The position numbers were made by a program, and so were the translations under genes. From the NCBI GenBank assembly GCA_964458415.1, contig CAYWIT010000007.1, forward strand, positions 1 through 64,000: a stretch of 64,000 nucleotides of DNA, written 5' to 3'. Positions 1-8,053 of this stretch are shown here, one piece after another (positions within the stretch are counted from its first letter, which is position 1; every line of letters starts with the position of its first letter). This stretch comes from CAYWIT01 sp964458415. Lineage in GTDB: Bacteria; Pseudomonadota; Alphaproteobacteria; Micavibrionales; UBA2020. The notes under the pieces are model-generated. The model searched no databases and was not told the origin of the DNA. It worked only from the letters and a program-made list of their open reading frames with translations.

Positions 1-50
1 GCAAGTTAATGGAAAATTCTACTTCTGAACACCTCTATTCTTAGGGGGTA

Positions 51-359
51 TTACAGTTCCAGCAAATATTCCTGCTGCGGCGACAACGTGCTGCGGATAT
101 CAAAAGTTTCAAAATCCGTCAGGGAAACAAACAAGCATCCCTCCGGTTTATTGGCCCACATTTTTTCGTCCCGCACACCAATGCCTTTTTTTACGCAGGT
201 CTCCGGTTCCCACACACCAACGCCCGTATTCACCCACTCAAAGCCGAGCGCAAAAAGCTTTTTCTGGATCTCGATCGCGTCTGTCACAGTTTCAGGCTGA
301 AAGTAGACCGGATTTCTGACTATAAAGGCCCGGGTTAATTTTGGTCTTTCTGCTGCCAT
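51..359 (-). CDS. Hypothetical protein, 102 aa
   Basis: I do not recognise this family. The protein is soluble-looking, with no signal peptide or membrane segment, and is Glu/Lys-rich with several aromatic residues. An ATG start is supported by an AAAGGA ribosome binding site 8 bases upstream, and a good promoter lies just behind it at 382-410. It sits downstream of rne in the same orientation, but the rne terminator at 427-464 separates the two, so it is probably monocistronic. The start context and the promoter argue that it is a real gene. Its function is unknown. Confidence 0.6.
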   Translation of the reverse strand: MAAERPKLTRAFIVRNPVYFQPETVTDAIEIQKKLFALGFEWVNTGVGVWEPETCVKKGIGVRDEKMWANKPEGCLFVSLTDFETFDIRSTLSPQQEYLLEL

Positions 360-381
360 GGCTTTGTCCTTTGAAAAGGGA

Positions 382-410
382 AGAGTAGCGCGGTCTTAAT
401 TTTATGTCAA
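382..410 (-). promoter_or_regulatory. Sigma70-like promoter for the 102-aa gene
   Basis: Read on the minus strand, a perfect TTGACA (405-410) is followed by a 17-base spacer and TACTCT (382-387). The start codon is 23 bases further on. The -35 box continues as TTGACATAA, an element that recurs before other lineage-specific genes in this window. Confidence 0.5.
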
Positions 411-426
411 TTAGATAATTTCCGCG

Positions 427-464
427 GTAAAAAAGAACAGGCGGAGCTTTCGCCCCGCCTGTTC
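427..464 (-). terminator. Intrinsic terminator of rne
   Basis: A 10-bp perfect stem (435-444 with 455-464) has a 10-base loop and, on the minus strand, is followed by a run of T residues. It lies 26 bases past the rne stop codon. Confidence 0.85.
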
Positions 465-489
465 CTCAGGTTTCTATTTCAACAGGTTA

Positions 490-3060
490 CTATTCCGTCA
501 GGCGTTTCCACCAGCCTTTACGGTTAGAATCGCCCCCCTGCCCCTCACGCTGTTCAGGCTCTCCCCCGCCTTGATTGGCAGGTTTGGGTGCAGCCGCGGC
601 AGAAGCAGCCACCGCACGATCTGGCCGCTGGGAATATTCCGGCGCTTCAATCGCGAGAATCGAGGGCTGCTCTCCGCTTCCGGGGGGCTGTTGTGCCGCC
701 CCGCCCTCGCGCTGAGGACGGTCGCCACGATTGCGTCCGCCACGACGGCGTCCGCCACGGCGCCCGCGTCTGCGACCGGCATCCCCCTCGCCAGAGGATT
801 CGCCGCCTTCAACTGGCTGCTCCGCCATCCCTTGCTGGGATGCCGCGGCACCCTGTGCCGGTCTTTGTCCTTGCGACTCGCTACGCTCGCGCCGCGGCCC
901 GCGCTCCCGCCGCCCGCCGCGACGGTTACGATCCCGCCCGCCACGCTCATGACGATCCCGTGATGGCCGCTCCTCGTCAATATCGCTTTCAGGAAACGCT
1001 TCTTCTTCCTGACTGATAAAGCCAGAAGTTTCATCTTCCGGCAGCTCCGGAAAATCGGAAATGTCCACCGATTTCACAGGGGCCAGCCGTTGCGGCCGCG
1101 TATCCTTCTTTTCCCCCGAGGCGCGCAGAACCTCGATCGCGTAATTCGGCTTGATCATCTCGTCATCCGCATGGACGAATATGCGGATATTGTAACGCCG
1201 CTCGATACTGGAAAGCATTTCCCGCTTGTTATTAAAGATAAAGAGCGCAAGTTCCGACGGCATGCTGACGCGGATCTCCGCGGCGCGGCCACGAATGCCC
1301 TCTTCCTCGATCGCGCGCAGAATCATAACCCCGGCGGTTTCAACCGTCCGGGTCAGCCCCGTGCCGCCGCAATGTTTGCACACCTCGAAATTTGATTCGA
1401 CAAGGCTCGGGTGCAGGCGCTGCCGGGACAGTTCCAGCAACCCGAAAGCAGAAATACGGCCTAGCTGGATACGCGCCCGGTCGGACGCCATGGCGTCGCG
1501 CAGCTTGCGCTCGACAATACGATTGTTGCGCCGATCCTCCATATCAATGAAGTCGATCACCACCAGCCCGCCCAGATCGCGCAGCCGGAGCTGGCGCGCA
1601 ATTTCCTCTGCCGCTTCGATATTGGTTTTCAGAGCGGTTTCCTCGATATGACGGCCCTTGGTCGCACGCCCCGAGTTCACGTCAATCGAAACCAGCGCCT
1701 CGGTCGGATTTATAACGATATAGCCACCGGACTTGAGATGCATAGTCGGGCTATGAATGGCGTCAATCTGGCTTTCCACCTGATAGCGGAAAAACAACGG
1801 CATGTTTTCTTCGGTATACTGCTGCACACGCTCGACATGGCTTGGCATCAACGTCCGCATGAACTCGCGCGCGTTTTTATAAGCCTCCTCGCCGGCGACA
1901 TGGACCTCGTCAATATCACGGCGATAAAGATCACGAATGGCGCGCTTGATGAGATTGCCCTCTTCATAGATCAGCGCCGGCGCCGTAGAACGCAGCGTCA
2001 GATCACGGATCTGGTCCCACAGCCGCAGCAGATAATCAAGATCGCGCTTGATTTCCGCCTTGCTCCGCGCCACACCCGCCGTGCGCAGAATGACGGACAT
2101 CCCCTCCGGCACATTGAGCTCCTGCAATATCTTGCGCAGACGCTGGCGATCCTTGACATTGGACACCTTGCGGCTGACACCGCCGCCACGCGGGCTGTTC
2201 GGCATCAAGACGCAATAACGGCCCGGCAGGGAGATATAGGAAGTAACGGCGGCTCCTTTATTGCCGCGCTCTTCCTTGCTGATCTGGATCAGCATGATCT
2301 GGTTGCGCTTGATCACTTCCTGGATTTTATAGCTGCGCTTAATGCTGGACCTGAAAACAGGCGCCTCCACGACATCGCCCCCGATGGTTTCGACCTCGCT
2401 TTCCTCTTCCTCATCTTCAGCGTCAGCCTCTTCGCCCTCTTCCGGTTGGCTTTCATCGGAAACAACCGGAGCCGCTTCATAAGCGGGTTCTTCTTCCGCC
2501 TCTTCTTCAGCTTCTTCCGGCGCCGCGTCTTCTTCTGCAGAAACCGAAACAACAGTCGCGGCATGCTCGATTTCCGCGGCCAGCGAGCCGGTATGCTTGG
2601 GCATATATGCTTCTTCGCCGCCCTCCCGGACCCCTTCAGCGGCTTCTACGTCCGCGCCGTCTTTTTCTTCCGTCTCTTCTTCATCATCGTCATCCAGATC
2701 GTCGAGGCTCACGCCGGAAGCGGCCAGCTCCGCGGCATCCTCGGCATCTTCCCGTGCTGCTTCCGCAGCGGCCAGAGCCCGCTCTTCCGCCAGCAGGGCC
2801 TCACGGTCCGCAATCGGAATGCGGTAATAATCCGGATGAATTTCAGGAAAGGGCAGGAAACCATGGCGGTTGCCGCCGAAATCAACGAAAGCCGCCTGCA
2901 ACGAGGGCTCCACCCGCGTGACTTTAACCAGATAGATATTTCCCTTGAGCTGTTTTCTGACGATGGTTTCGAAATCGTATTCTTCAAGCCGGTTGCCCGA
3001 GATGACCGCCACCCTTGTCTCCTCCGGATGGGTTGCGTCAATCAGCATTTTTTTAGTCAT
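490..3060 (-). CDS. rne: Ribonuclease E
   Basis: Endoribonuclease that initiates mRNA decay and processes rRNA and tRNA, and the scaffold of the degradosome. The start is taken at the ATG at 3060, giving the family N-terminus MTKKMLIDATHPEET and 856 aa; a longer frame reaches 3135. The S1 domain is split by an acidic Glu/Asp/Ala-rich insertion of roughly 180 residues (about 85-265). The catalytic DNase I-like core follows, with SIDVNSGR and VVIDFIDM carrying the two metal-binding aspartates, then the Zn-link CKHCGG. The C-terminus is a long disordered Arg/Gly-rich tail ending in RKGWWKRL, as in other alphaproteobacteria. It is divergent from the amidase gene, an arrangement common in that class. 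The long untranslated leader contains a hairpin at 3098-3118 that could serve autoregulation. Confidence 0.97.
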   Translation of the reverse strand: MTKKMLIDATHPEETRVAVISGNRLEEYDFETIVRKQLKGNIYLVKVTRVEPSLQAAFVDFGGNRHGFLPFPEIHPDYYRIPIADREALLAEERALAAAEAAREDAEDAAELAASGVSLDDLDDDDEEETEEKDGADVEAAEGVREGGEEAYMPKHTGSLAAEIEHAATVVSVSAEEDAAPEEAEEEAEEEPAYEAAPVVSDESQPEEGEEADAEDEEEESEVETIGGDVVEAPVFRSSIKRSYKIQEVIKRNQIMLIQISKEERGNKGAAVTSYISLPGRYCVLMPNSPRGGGVSRKVSNVKDRQRLRKILQELNVPEGMSVILRTAGVARSKAEIKRDLDYLLRLWDQIRDLTLRSTAPALIYEEGNLIKRAIRDLYRRDIDEVHVAGEEAYKNAREFMRTLMPSHVERVQQYTEENMPLFFRYQVESQIDAIHSPTMHLKSGGYIVINPTEALVSIDVNSGRATKGRHIEETALKTNIEAAEEIARQLRLRDLGGLVVIDFIDMEDRRNNRIVERKLRDAMASDRARIQLGRISAFGLLELSRQRLHPSLVESNFEVCKHCGGTGLTRTVETAGVMILRAIEEEGIRGRAAEIRVSMPSELALFIFNNKREMLSSIERRYNIRIFVHADDEMIKPNYAIEVLRASGEKKDTRPQRLAPVKSVDISDFPELPEDETSGFISQEEEAFPESDIDEERPSRDRHERGGRDRNRRGGRRERGPRRERSESQGQRPAQGAAASQQGMAEQPVEGGESSGEGDAGRRRGRRGGRRRGGRNRGDRPQREGGAAQQPPGSGEQPSILAIEAPEYSQRPDRAVAASAAAAPKPANQGGGEPEQREGQGGDSNRKGWWKRLTE

Positions 3061-3097
3061 TTTCTCAATATTCCTTTGGGTGCTGCACGGCATCCTT

Positions 3098-3118
3098 CCC
3101 CCTGCGACGACAAGGGGG
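3098..3118 (-). promoter_or_regulatory. Hairpin in the rne 5' leader
   Basis: CCCCCT (3098-3103) pairs with AGGGGG (3113-3118) around a 9-base loop, about 40 bases upstream of the rne ATG. In E. coli the rne leader folds into hairpins through which RNase E controls its own mRNA. A similar role here is inference from position only. Confidence 0.3.
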
Positions 3119-3502
3119 ATACGGAAACGGCGCACCCGTTGTTTTGATTGCGGTCGGCGGTCATGGTATTCTTCAGGCGTTAATCTGCTCTTTGCAGAGA
3201 GCGTGTACCAAAAGGCAGACGCTTACTTGTAAAAAGAACCTGTACCATCTCCGGGCCCATCCTGACCGCTATCGCCACAAAAAGCTGCAGCTGGCGGGAG
3301 GTATTAAATGAGCCAAACCTCAAAACTCGTTGACCGATATCTTTTCCACTTTCCGGCGCACCGGGCTAAATCATCTGGAAAAAGACTTTCTTCGTCGCAG
3401 CTTCATCATAGACAGGGACGGGCAAATCCTCAATGCTTATTTCCGGCTTTGTTGATAACTCTATATTTCATGGCTCACTTTGCCAGAATCCTCCTATATT
3501 TA

Positions 3503-3532
3503 TTGCGTTTTTTATTTTATCTGGCTTATAAT
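3503..3532 (+). promoter_or_regulatory. Promoter of the amidase gene
   Basis: TTGCGT (3503-3508), an 18-base spacer and a perfect TATAAT (3527-3532). The predicted transcript would begin near 3539, just upstream of the GGGGGAGG ribosome binding site and the ATG at 3563. This supports the downstream start for the amidase. Confidence 0.55.
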
Positions 3533-3562
3533 CCAAGGAGGGAGCGCCGACTGGGGGAGGAA

Positions 3563-4876
3563 ATGCTAAGGCATGTAATATTCATAATAATTTTTCTCAC
3601 CTCGATGGTCACCGCTGCCCTGGCCATAGCGCCCGGCCTTTCTGTAGAAGGCATCCGCCATGGTATAACCGGCGGCGGCACGCGGCTGGTCATCGACCTG
3701 AACCAAAAAGCCGATTACAGGGCTTTTCTGCTGGAAAACCCCTACCGACTGGTGGTGGATGTTCCCGCCGCAAGCTGGGCCGTGCCGCGCCAGAACTTCC
3801 TGTCCGACCAAGTGCTCAAGGGATACCGCAGCGGAACGCTGGACAAAGAAGGCCTGACACGGATTGTTTTCGATCTCAAGAAGCCCGCCATCGTGTCAAA
3901 GGCTTTTATCCTTGAGAAAAAAGGAAGCAACAAAGACCGTCTGGTCCTTGACCTGCACACAGCTTCCGCCAACCTTTTCAAAGCAAGAACAACAGATCTC
4001 TTCGGCAGCCGAAGCCTGCAAAATCCCCTGGCGACAGCCGTTTCCGCCTCGCCTCATCGCCCCGCGCAGCAAGCGGTCGAGACAGCCCTTGAACCGCCCG
4101 CCGCATTTCAAAATGCCAGCGCCGTCACACCGGGCGTTCCGGGACGCAAGCCGCCCGTTTCAAATCATCAGCGCTCCAAAAAATACACGATCGTTATTGA
4201 TGCGGGACATGGCGGGGCCGACCCCGGGGCGATCGGCATCAACGGCACACGGGAAAAAAACATCACGCTGGCCGCAGCCCGGGAACTGAAACGTCAGCTG
4301 GAAGAAACCGGCCAGTATAAAGTCGTGCTCACCCGCGATCGGGATACCTATATCCGGCTTCATGACCGGCTGAATATCTCCCGCAAAAGCGGCGGGGATT
4401 TATTCATTTCCCTGCACGCCGACAAAGTTGATCGCCGGGGGGTGCGGGGGGCTTCTATCTATACGCTTTCCGAAACGGCATCGGATACAGAAACCGCGCG
4501 GCTCGCCGATCAGGAAAACAATGCCGGCATCGTGGCTGGTGTCGATCTGGCCAGCGAAAGCCAGGATGTCGCCAATATCCTGCTGGATCTGGCCATGCGC
4601 GAAAAAATGAACGAGTCCAGTCTTTTTGCCCGCTATCTCCGCGACTCGATGGATCGCAAAAAAATACGACTGTTGCCGAATTCCCACAGGTCGGCCGGTT
4701 TTGCCGTTCTCAAGGCGCCGGACGTCCCCGCGGTGTTGATTGAAATCGGTTTTCTCTCCAATCCGGAGGAAGAAAAAATACTGAATTCCTCGGAATTTCA
4801 TAGACGTATCTCAAATTCAATCGTTGACGGCATTAACGCCTATTTCCGAAAAATTCAGGCCTTGCAGAAAATATAA
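3563..4876 (+). CDS. amiC: N-acetylmuramoyl-L-alanine amidase with AMIN domain
   Basis: Zn-dependent periplasmic amidase that cleaves peptide stems from glycan strands, needed for daughter-cell separation. Length is 437 aa from the ATG at 3563, which has a GGGGGAGG ribosome binding site and a signal peptide (LRHVIFIIIFLTSMVTAALA). An N-terminal AMIN domain (about 25-130, peptidoglycan/septum targeting) and a low-complexity linker precede an Amidase_3 domain beginning at YTIVIDAGHGG. The zinc and catalytic residues are visible: His in DAGHGG, Glu in TREKNI, His in SLHADK and Glu in IEIGF. An in-frame extension back to 3308 is rejected because a promoter lies inside it. The position next to rne matches other alphaproteobacteria, where a class A penicillin-binding protein often follows; here a small lipoprotein does. 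Confidence 0.92.
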   Translation: MLRHVIFIIIFLTSMVTAALAIAPGLSVEGIRHGITGGGTRLVIDLNQKADYRAFLLENPYRLVVDVPAASWAVPRQNFLSDQVLKGYRSGTLDKEGLTRIVFDLKKPAIVSKAFILEKKGSNKDRLVLDLHTASANLFKARTTDLFGSRSLQNPLATAVSASPHRPAQQAVETALEPPAAFQNASAVTPGVPGRKPPVSNHQRSKKYTIVIDAGHGGADPGAIGINGTREKNITLAAARELKRQLEETGQYKVVLTRDRDTYIRLHDRLNISRKSGGDLFISLHADKVDRRGVRGASIYTLSETASDTETARLADQENNAGIVAGVDLASESQDVANILLDLAMREKMNESSLFARYLRDSMDRKKIRLLPNSHRSAGFAVLKAPDVPAVLIEIGFLSNPEEEKILNSSEFHRRISNSIVDGINAYFRKIQALQKI

Positions 4877-4970
4877 CCCGTCCGGTTTCGTCATTTTTAC
4901 CCCGACTGACGTATAAGTGCCACAGGTGCAGTGTAGACTTGTGACTTGATCTGTAGTACACAGTTACTGT

Positions 4971-4982
4971 TACAACGTTGTA
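4971..4982. promoter_or_regulatory. Perfect 12-bp palindrome upstream of a small lipoprotein gene
   Basis: TACAACGTTGTA is its own reverse complement and lies 52 bases before the ATG at 5035. It could be an operator. No regulator is identified. Confidence 0.25.
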
Positions 4983-5034
4983 CAACTGCTCCGGACCTAC
5001 CGGCCCGGAACGAATATCGTAAGGGAATATAAAA

Positions 5035-5208
5035 ATGAAACGCTCTATCCTCGCACTTTCCGTGCTTGTTGTTCTTGGTCTTTCCGCATGCGCAAATGGC
5101 GGTTCATGGACTCCGATGTCCGGCGGCCGTACCGCTGGCGATGGCACAGTAGAAACCATGCACAGCACAAAAGCGGATTCTACTTTCTCGCAATCTCTGC
5201 GTAAGTAA
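5035..5208 (+). CDS. Small lipoprotein, 57 aa
   Basis: The short frame begins MKRSILALSVLVV and has a textbook signal peptide ending in the lipobox L-S-A-C (Cys19). It would leave a mature lipoprotein of 39 residues rich in Gly, Ser and Thr. The ribosome binding site AAGGGA stands 9 bases before the ATG, and a strong hairpin terminator follows the stop codon by about 30 bases, so it looks like a complete one-gene unit. Such entericidin-sized lipoproteins are common in envelopes but not informative about function. Residue 20 is Ala rather than Asp, so outer-membrane sorting is expected. Confidence 0.7.
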   Translation: MKRSILALSVLVVLGLSACANGGSWTPMSGGRTAGDGTVETMHSTKADSTFSQSLRK

Positions 5209-5240
5209 TTCCGTTTTCCTTCCTTCACAGGGGGAAAGCT

Positions 5241-5277
5241 AAAAAAAACCGCGTCAGTTTTCTGGCGCGGTTTTTTA
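5241..5277. terminator. Bidirectional intrinsic terminator
   Basis: A 9-bp stem with one T-G wobble (5249-5257 with 5262-5270) around TTTT is flanked by an A run on the left and a T run on the right. It can end transcription both from the lipoprotein gene and from the convergent gene whose stop codon overlaps the T run at 5275. Confidence 0.85.
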
Positions 5278-6006
5278 TTTCAGCTTATGACAGGCCTGCG
5301 ACAGATACGCAGGATTCGCCATGAATTGCCGCAACGTTTTCTCATACAAGGGCACAAGCGTGGCGATATCCCCCGCATTGGCAGCAAAGCCAGGTGCATG
5401 GCCATTGCGAACATTCAAATAATAATCCGTGATCAACGTTGCCTGTTGCTCGATAGGATAATCAAGAAGATCTTTTCCCGCGCCGAGCCTGTATTGGTAA
5501 ACAGCCTCCAGACCCTTCATACTATTAAAGGCGCCCTTAAGCGCCGCTTTCAATGTCCGCAAGCGACAATTCTGGTACTGCCAGACATGGACACTTTCAT
5601 GCAGCATGATTTCCTTTCTGTAAGGATCAATATTGTCTGCCGCATAATCCGGTAGGGCGCCTGCCTGCGCAAGAATGATCACATTGCCGCGCGTATGCCC
5701 TTCTGCCGTTGTATCCGTATATTTCCCTGCAAAGGGGTTGATCCAGAAATCCATCGCTTTCGAAGAGTGTATCCTGACCCGGTCATAGCTGACTGCTTCC
5801 TGAAAAACAGCTGACAGTTCCAGCCGTTCCCCTGCCGTCAGCGGGCGCCCCGGTAAAAAACCCATCAGGCTCAATTGCAATGCCGGATATGCCAACGTTG
5901 CAAGCAGCGCGGTACGACCGGCCTTGATATACCAAGGCGCATCCGGTGCCACGGCCTTGTGAAAGGCGTTGCGCAGGCGTGAGCTATTTTTGACAACTTG
6001 CGACAT
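5275..6006 (-). CDS. Membrane-anchored HExxH-motif protein
   Basis: Protein of 243 aa that I cannot assign to a named family. It has one hydrophobic segment at about 30-50, followed by a domain containing MLHESVHVWQYQN. HESVH (136-140) fits the HExxH zinc motif, and the trailing VWQ recalls the HExxHxxQ signature of DUF4157-like zincins. A Glu-containing segment (YPIEQQATLITDYY) lies about 45 residues further on and could supply a third ligand. Conserved Trp/Tyr residues near the motif suggest a folded peptidase-like domain. A good promoter stands at 6014-6042 and the gene is probably transcribed alone. Zinc binding and proteolysis are inferences. Confidence 0.6.
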   Translation of the reverse strand: MSQVVKNSSRLRNAFHKAVAPDAPWYIKAGRTALLATLAYPALQLSLMGFLPGRPLTAGERLELSAVFQEAVSYDRVRIHSSKAMDFWINPFAGKYTDTTAEGHTRGNVIILAQAGALPDYAADNIDPYRKEIMLHESVHVWQYQNCRLRTLKAALKGAFNSMKGLEAVYQYRLGAGKDLLDYPIEQQATLITDYYLNVRNGHAPGFAANAGDIATLVPLYEKTLRQFMANPAYLSQACHKLK

Positions 6007-6013
6007 GGGGAAA

Positions 6014-6042
6014 ATAGTATCACAATCATTTATTTATGTCAA
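6014..6042 (-). promoter_or_regulatory. Sigma70-like promoter for the HExxH gene
   Basis: On the minus strand, TTGACA (6037-6042) is followed by a 17-base spacer and TACTAT (6014-6019), 8 bases before the ATG. The -35 reads TTGACATAA like the others of this set. The very short distance would leave almost no leader. Confidence 0.5.
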
Positions 6043-6061
6043 ACAATCGGCGCGCCCCGAC

Positions 6062-7222
6062 CTAGTTGTATTGACGCTTTATACCCATCCCGCCGCCTGT
6101 TTTTATCGTCTTTCTGGCGGAAGAACCTGGAACAGCGATTCGCACGGGTACGCCCTGCCGCTCCAGAACCGCTTTTTCGACAGCACTCCAGTCAATCCGA
6201 TCCGCCGCCACGCCCGCCGCCTTGATAATCATATTCCGCAAATCTTCAGTGAGGGGCTTGGGAGTTAACGGCGCATCGATTTCTATTTCATAGCTTTGCT
6301 TTTTTGACGGGTTTGCTTCCAGATACAGGCCGTCATCCAGCCAGCCAACCAGGATCGGCTGATCAACGACCGTGACCCTTGTTCCCACCGGCACACGACC
6401 GAACAGATCGACAATGTCCTCCGGATACATCCGCATACAGCCCGAGCTGACGCGCCTGCCAATTCCCCACGGCTTGTTGGAGCCATGAATCAAGAATGTC
6501 GGCCAGCCCAGATAAAGCGCATGCGTGCCAAGCGGATTGGCCGGTCCGGCAGGCACCGTTTCCGGCAGCCAGGGTTTTTCCTCGCGCATGCGCGGGGTCG
6601 GGTGCCAGCTGGGTCCGGCGGCCTTGCGCACAATAGTTGTATCACCCGTCGGGGTCTGCAGGCCTTCCCGTCCGATCCCCAGTGGAAACGTCAAGGGCTC
6701 CTGTCCCGGATTCTGAAAGTAGAACATCCGCATATTGCCAAGATTGACAACAATCCCCTCCTGTCGTGCCCGCGGCAAAAGGCGGAATGTCGGAATCGCC
6801 AGCACCTCTCCTGGCACCGGCGCCCAGGGGTCAACATCAGGATTCACCGCCCGCAATTCAACATAGCCCAGTTTAAAGTGACGGGCGATGTCCAGAAAAG
6901 TATCCTCTTCCTCGACAATGTAAGTCTGCGGCTTGCCCATGGCAATCCGCGCGCCCAGAGGATATTCCGGCAGGTCATAAGCTTCATCCATATCCGATGA
7001 AATCAGGGCTTCCCCTTCACTCATACCGGCAGCGCTTCGCGCTGCGGGTGCTTCCGGCACCGGCTTTGTCTCTTCGGATTGCGCTGGATTTGCGGCGGCA
7101 TTTTGAACCGCCGGCTTGCGCGCCGGAACCGAAATCTCTTTGGATACGGTCTGTTCTGCCATAACCGGCGCCGACAACAGGGGCAACATTAAAATAGAAA
7201 ACAGGAGAAGAAAACGGCACAT
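6062..7222 (-). CDS. L,D-transpeptidase (YkuD family) with LysM domain
   Basis: Periplasmic enzyme of the ErfK/YbiS type, which forms 3-3 peptidoglycan cross-links or attaches proteins to peptidoglycan. It has 386 aa: signal peptide 1-22 (cleavage after VMA), an Ala/Pro-rich linker, a LysM-like domain at about 98-147 (YIVEEEDTFLDIARHF), and a YkuD catalytic domain at about 155-310. The active-site stretch HGSNKPWGIGRRVSSGCMRM carries His246 and the nucleophile Cys262. The C-terminal 70 residues are basic and lack a recognised domain. It stands alone between convergent and co-directional envelope genes. The ErfK assignment is secure; whether it cross-links or anchors cannot be told. Confidence 0.9.
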   Translation of the reverse strand: MCRFLLLFSILMLPLLSAPVMAEQTVSKEISVPARKPAVQNAAANPAQSEETKPVPEAPAARSAAGMSEGEALISSDMDEAYDLPEYPLGARIAMGKPQTYIVEEEDTFLDIARHFKLGYVELRAVNPDVDPWAPVPGEVLAIPTFRLLPRARQEGIVVNLGNMRMFYFQNPGQEPLTFPLGIGREGLQTPTGDTTIVRKAAGPSWHPTPRMREEKPWLPETVPAGPANPLGTHALYLGWPTFLIHGSNKPWGIGRRVSSGCMRMYPEDIVDLFGRVPVGTRVTVVDQPILVGWLDDGLYLEANPSKKQSYEIEIDAPLTPKPLTEDLRNMIIKAAGVAADRIDWSAVEKAVLERQGVPVRIAVPGSSARKTIKTGGGMGIKRQYN

Positions 7223-7377
7223 GTCACAGCCTCTTGGAAGTTTTTTCCAGCATAAAACATTTTCAGGCCAAATGGATACCGCTTCGGCCGGAAAAAAGAC
7301 AATAAACCCGCTTATAAAGGATATTTTTACAGATTCATCATCAGGACAGCGATGGATAAGAGATCTTCCGGGGAATA

Positions 7378-7992
7378 TCAGGCGTGGCCGGCTTCCGGCG
7401 CCAGGGTTAAGGGGTCAACGCCGATTCTGGAGAAGGCCGCCGCCCATTTTTCATCCAGCGGCATCCGGTACAAGACCTCGTCATCGGCAGGAACGACCAG
7501 CCACGAATTTTCCTGCATTTCCATTTCCAGCTGTCCCGCGCCCCACCCGGCATAACCCAGTGCAAAAAGACTTTTGGACGGGCCTTTTCCTTCCGCCATG
7601 GCGCGCAGAATATCCACTGTGCCGGTGATGCAGGTATGGTCATTGATCCGCACGGTATCATCCCGCATAAAATCTGTCGAATGCAGGACAAACCCGCGGC
7701 CGGATTCAACCGGACCCCCGAAATGCACAACCGGTTCAACCGCCAGTTTCGTATAGGGCAGCTTCAGCTGGCCAAGGAGCTCGCGAAATCCGACATCCGG
7801 CAAGCGCTGGTTGATCACGATCCCCATCGCTCCGGCCGGACTATGCGCACAGATATAGATCACGCTTTTGGTAAAAAAACCGTCCTGCAGCGTCGGCATG
7901 GCGACAAGAAGCTGGTCCCGAAAAGGGCTTTCCCCTTTCAGCAACAAAGGATCAATACGATGAACGCTCTCTGTTATTTTTCTGATGGTCAT
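7378..7992 (-). CDS. yqgE: YqgE/AlgH family protein (UPF0301)
   Basis: Small soluble protein of 204 aa from the widespread but poorly understood YqgE/AlgH family. The hallmark stretches are present: FRDQLLVAMPTLQDGFFTKSVIYIC near the N-terminus, AMGIVINQ, VHFGGPVE and FALGYAGWGAGQLEME. Length and motif order match the family. In gammaproteobacteria the gene often precedes ruvX, which is absent here; instead it lies downstream of mltG in the same direction with a 60-base gap, so it may be read with the acpP-fabF-mltG unit. No biochemical activity is established. Confidence 0.92.
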   Translation of the reverse strand: MTIRKITESVHRIDPLLLKGESPFRDQLLVAMPTLQDGFFTKSVIYICAHSPAGAMGIVINQRLPDVGFRELLGQLKLPYTKLAVEPVVHFGGPVESGRGFVLHSTDFMRDDTVRINDHTCITGTVDILRAMAEGKGPSKSLFALGYAGWGAGQLEMEMQENSWLVVPADDEVLYRMPLDEKWAAAFSRIGVDPLTLAPEAGHA

Positions 7993-8053
7993 TCTACAAT
8001 TCTAACGTAAAAACCTGAAAGAGCAGTTAAAACCATGCGCGCCGCGCCCTGAA

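Larger units (their letters stand above)
3061..3562. other. Long rne / amiC divergent intergenic region
   Basis: About 500 bases lie between the chosen starts of rne and the amidase. An open frame runs through part of it (from 3308, in frame with the amidase), but its codons give no recognisable domain, and a promoter at 3503-3532 sits inside it. I read the region as leader and promoter sequence. It holds the hairpin at 3098-3118 in the rne leader and the amidase promoter. Nothing else stands out. Confidence 0.5.

Noticed and set aside
1648..3147. Long plus-strand open frame (499 codons) opposite rne
   Set aside because: It lies wholly antisense to rne, gives Arg/His/Phe-rich low-quality protein with no domain, and is explained by the codon bias of rne.
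3308..3562. 85-residue N-terminal extension of the amidase
   Set aside because: A TATAAT-containing promoter and a strong ribosome binding site lie inside it, the signal peptide begins at 3563, and the extension matches no domain.
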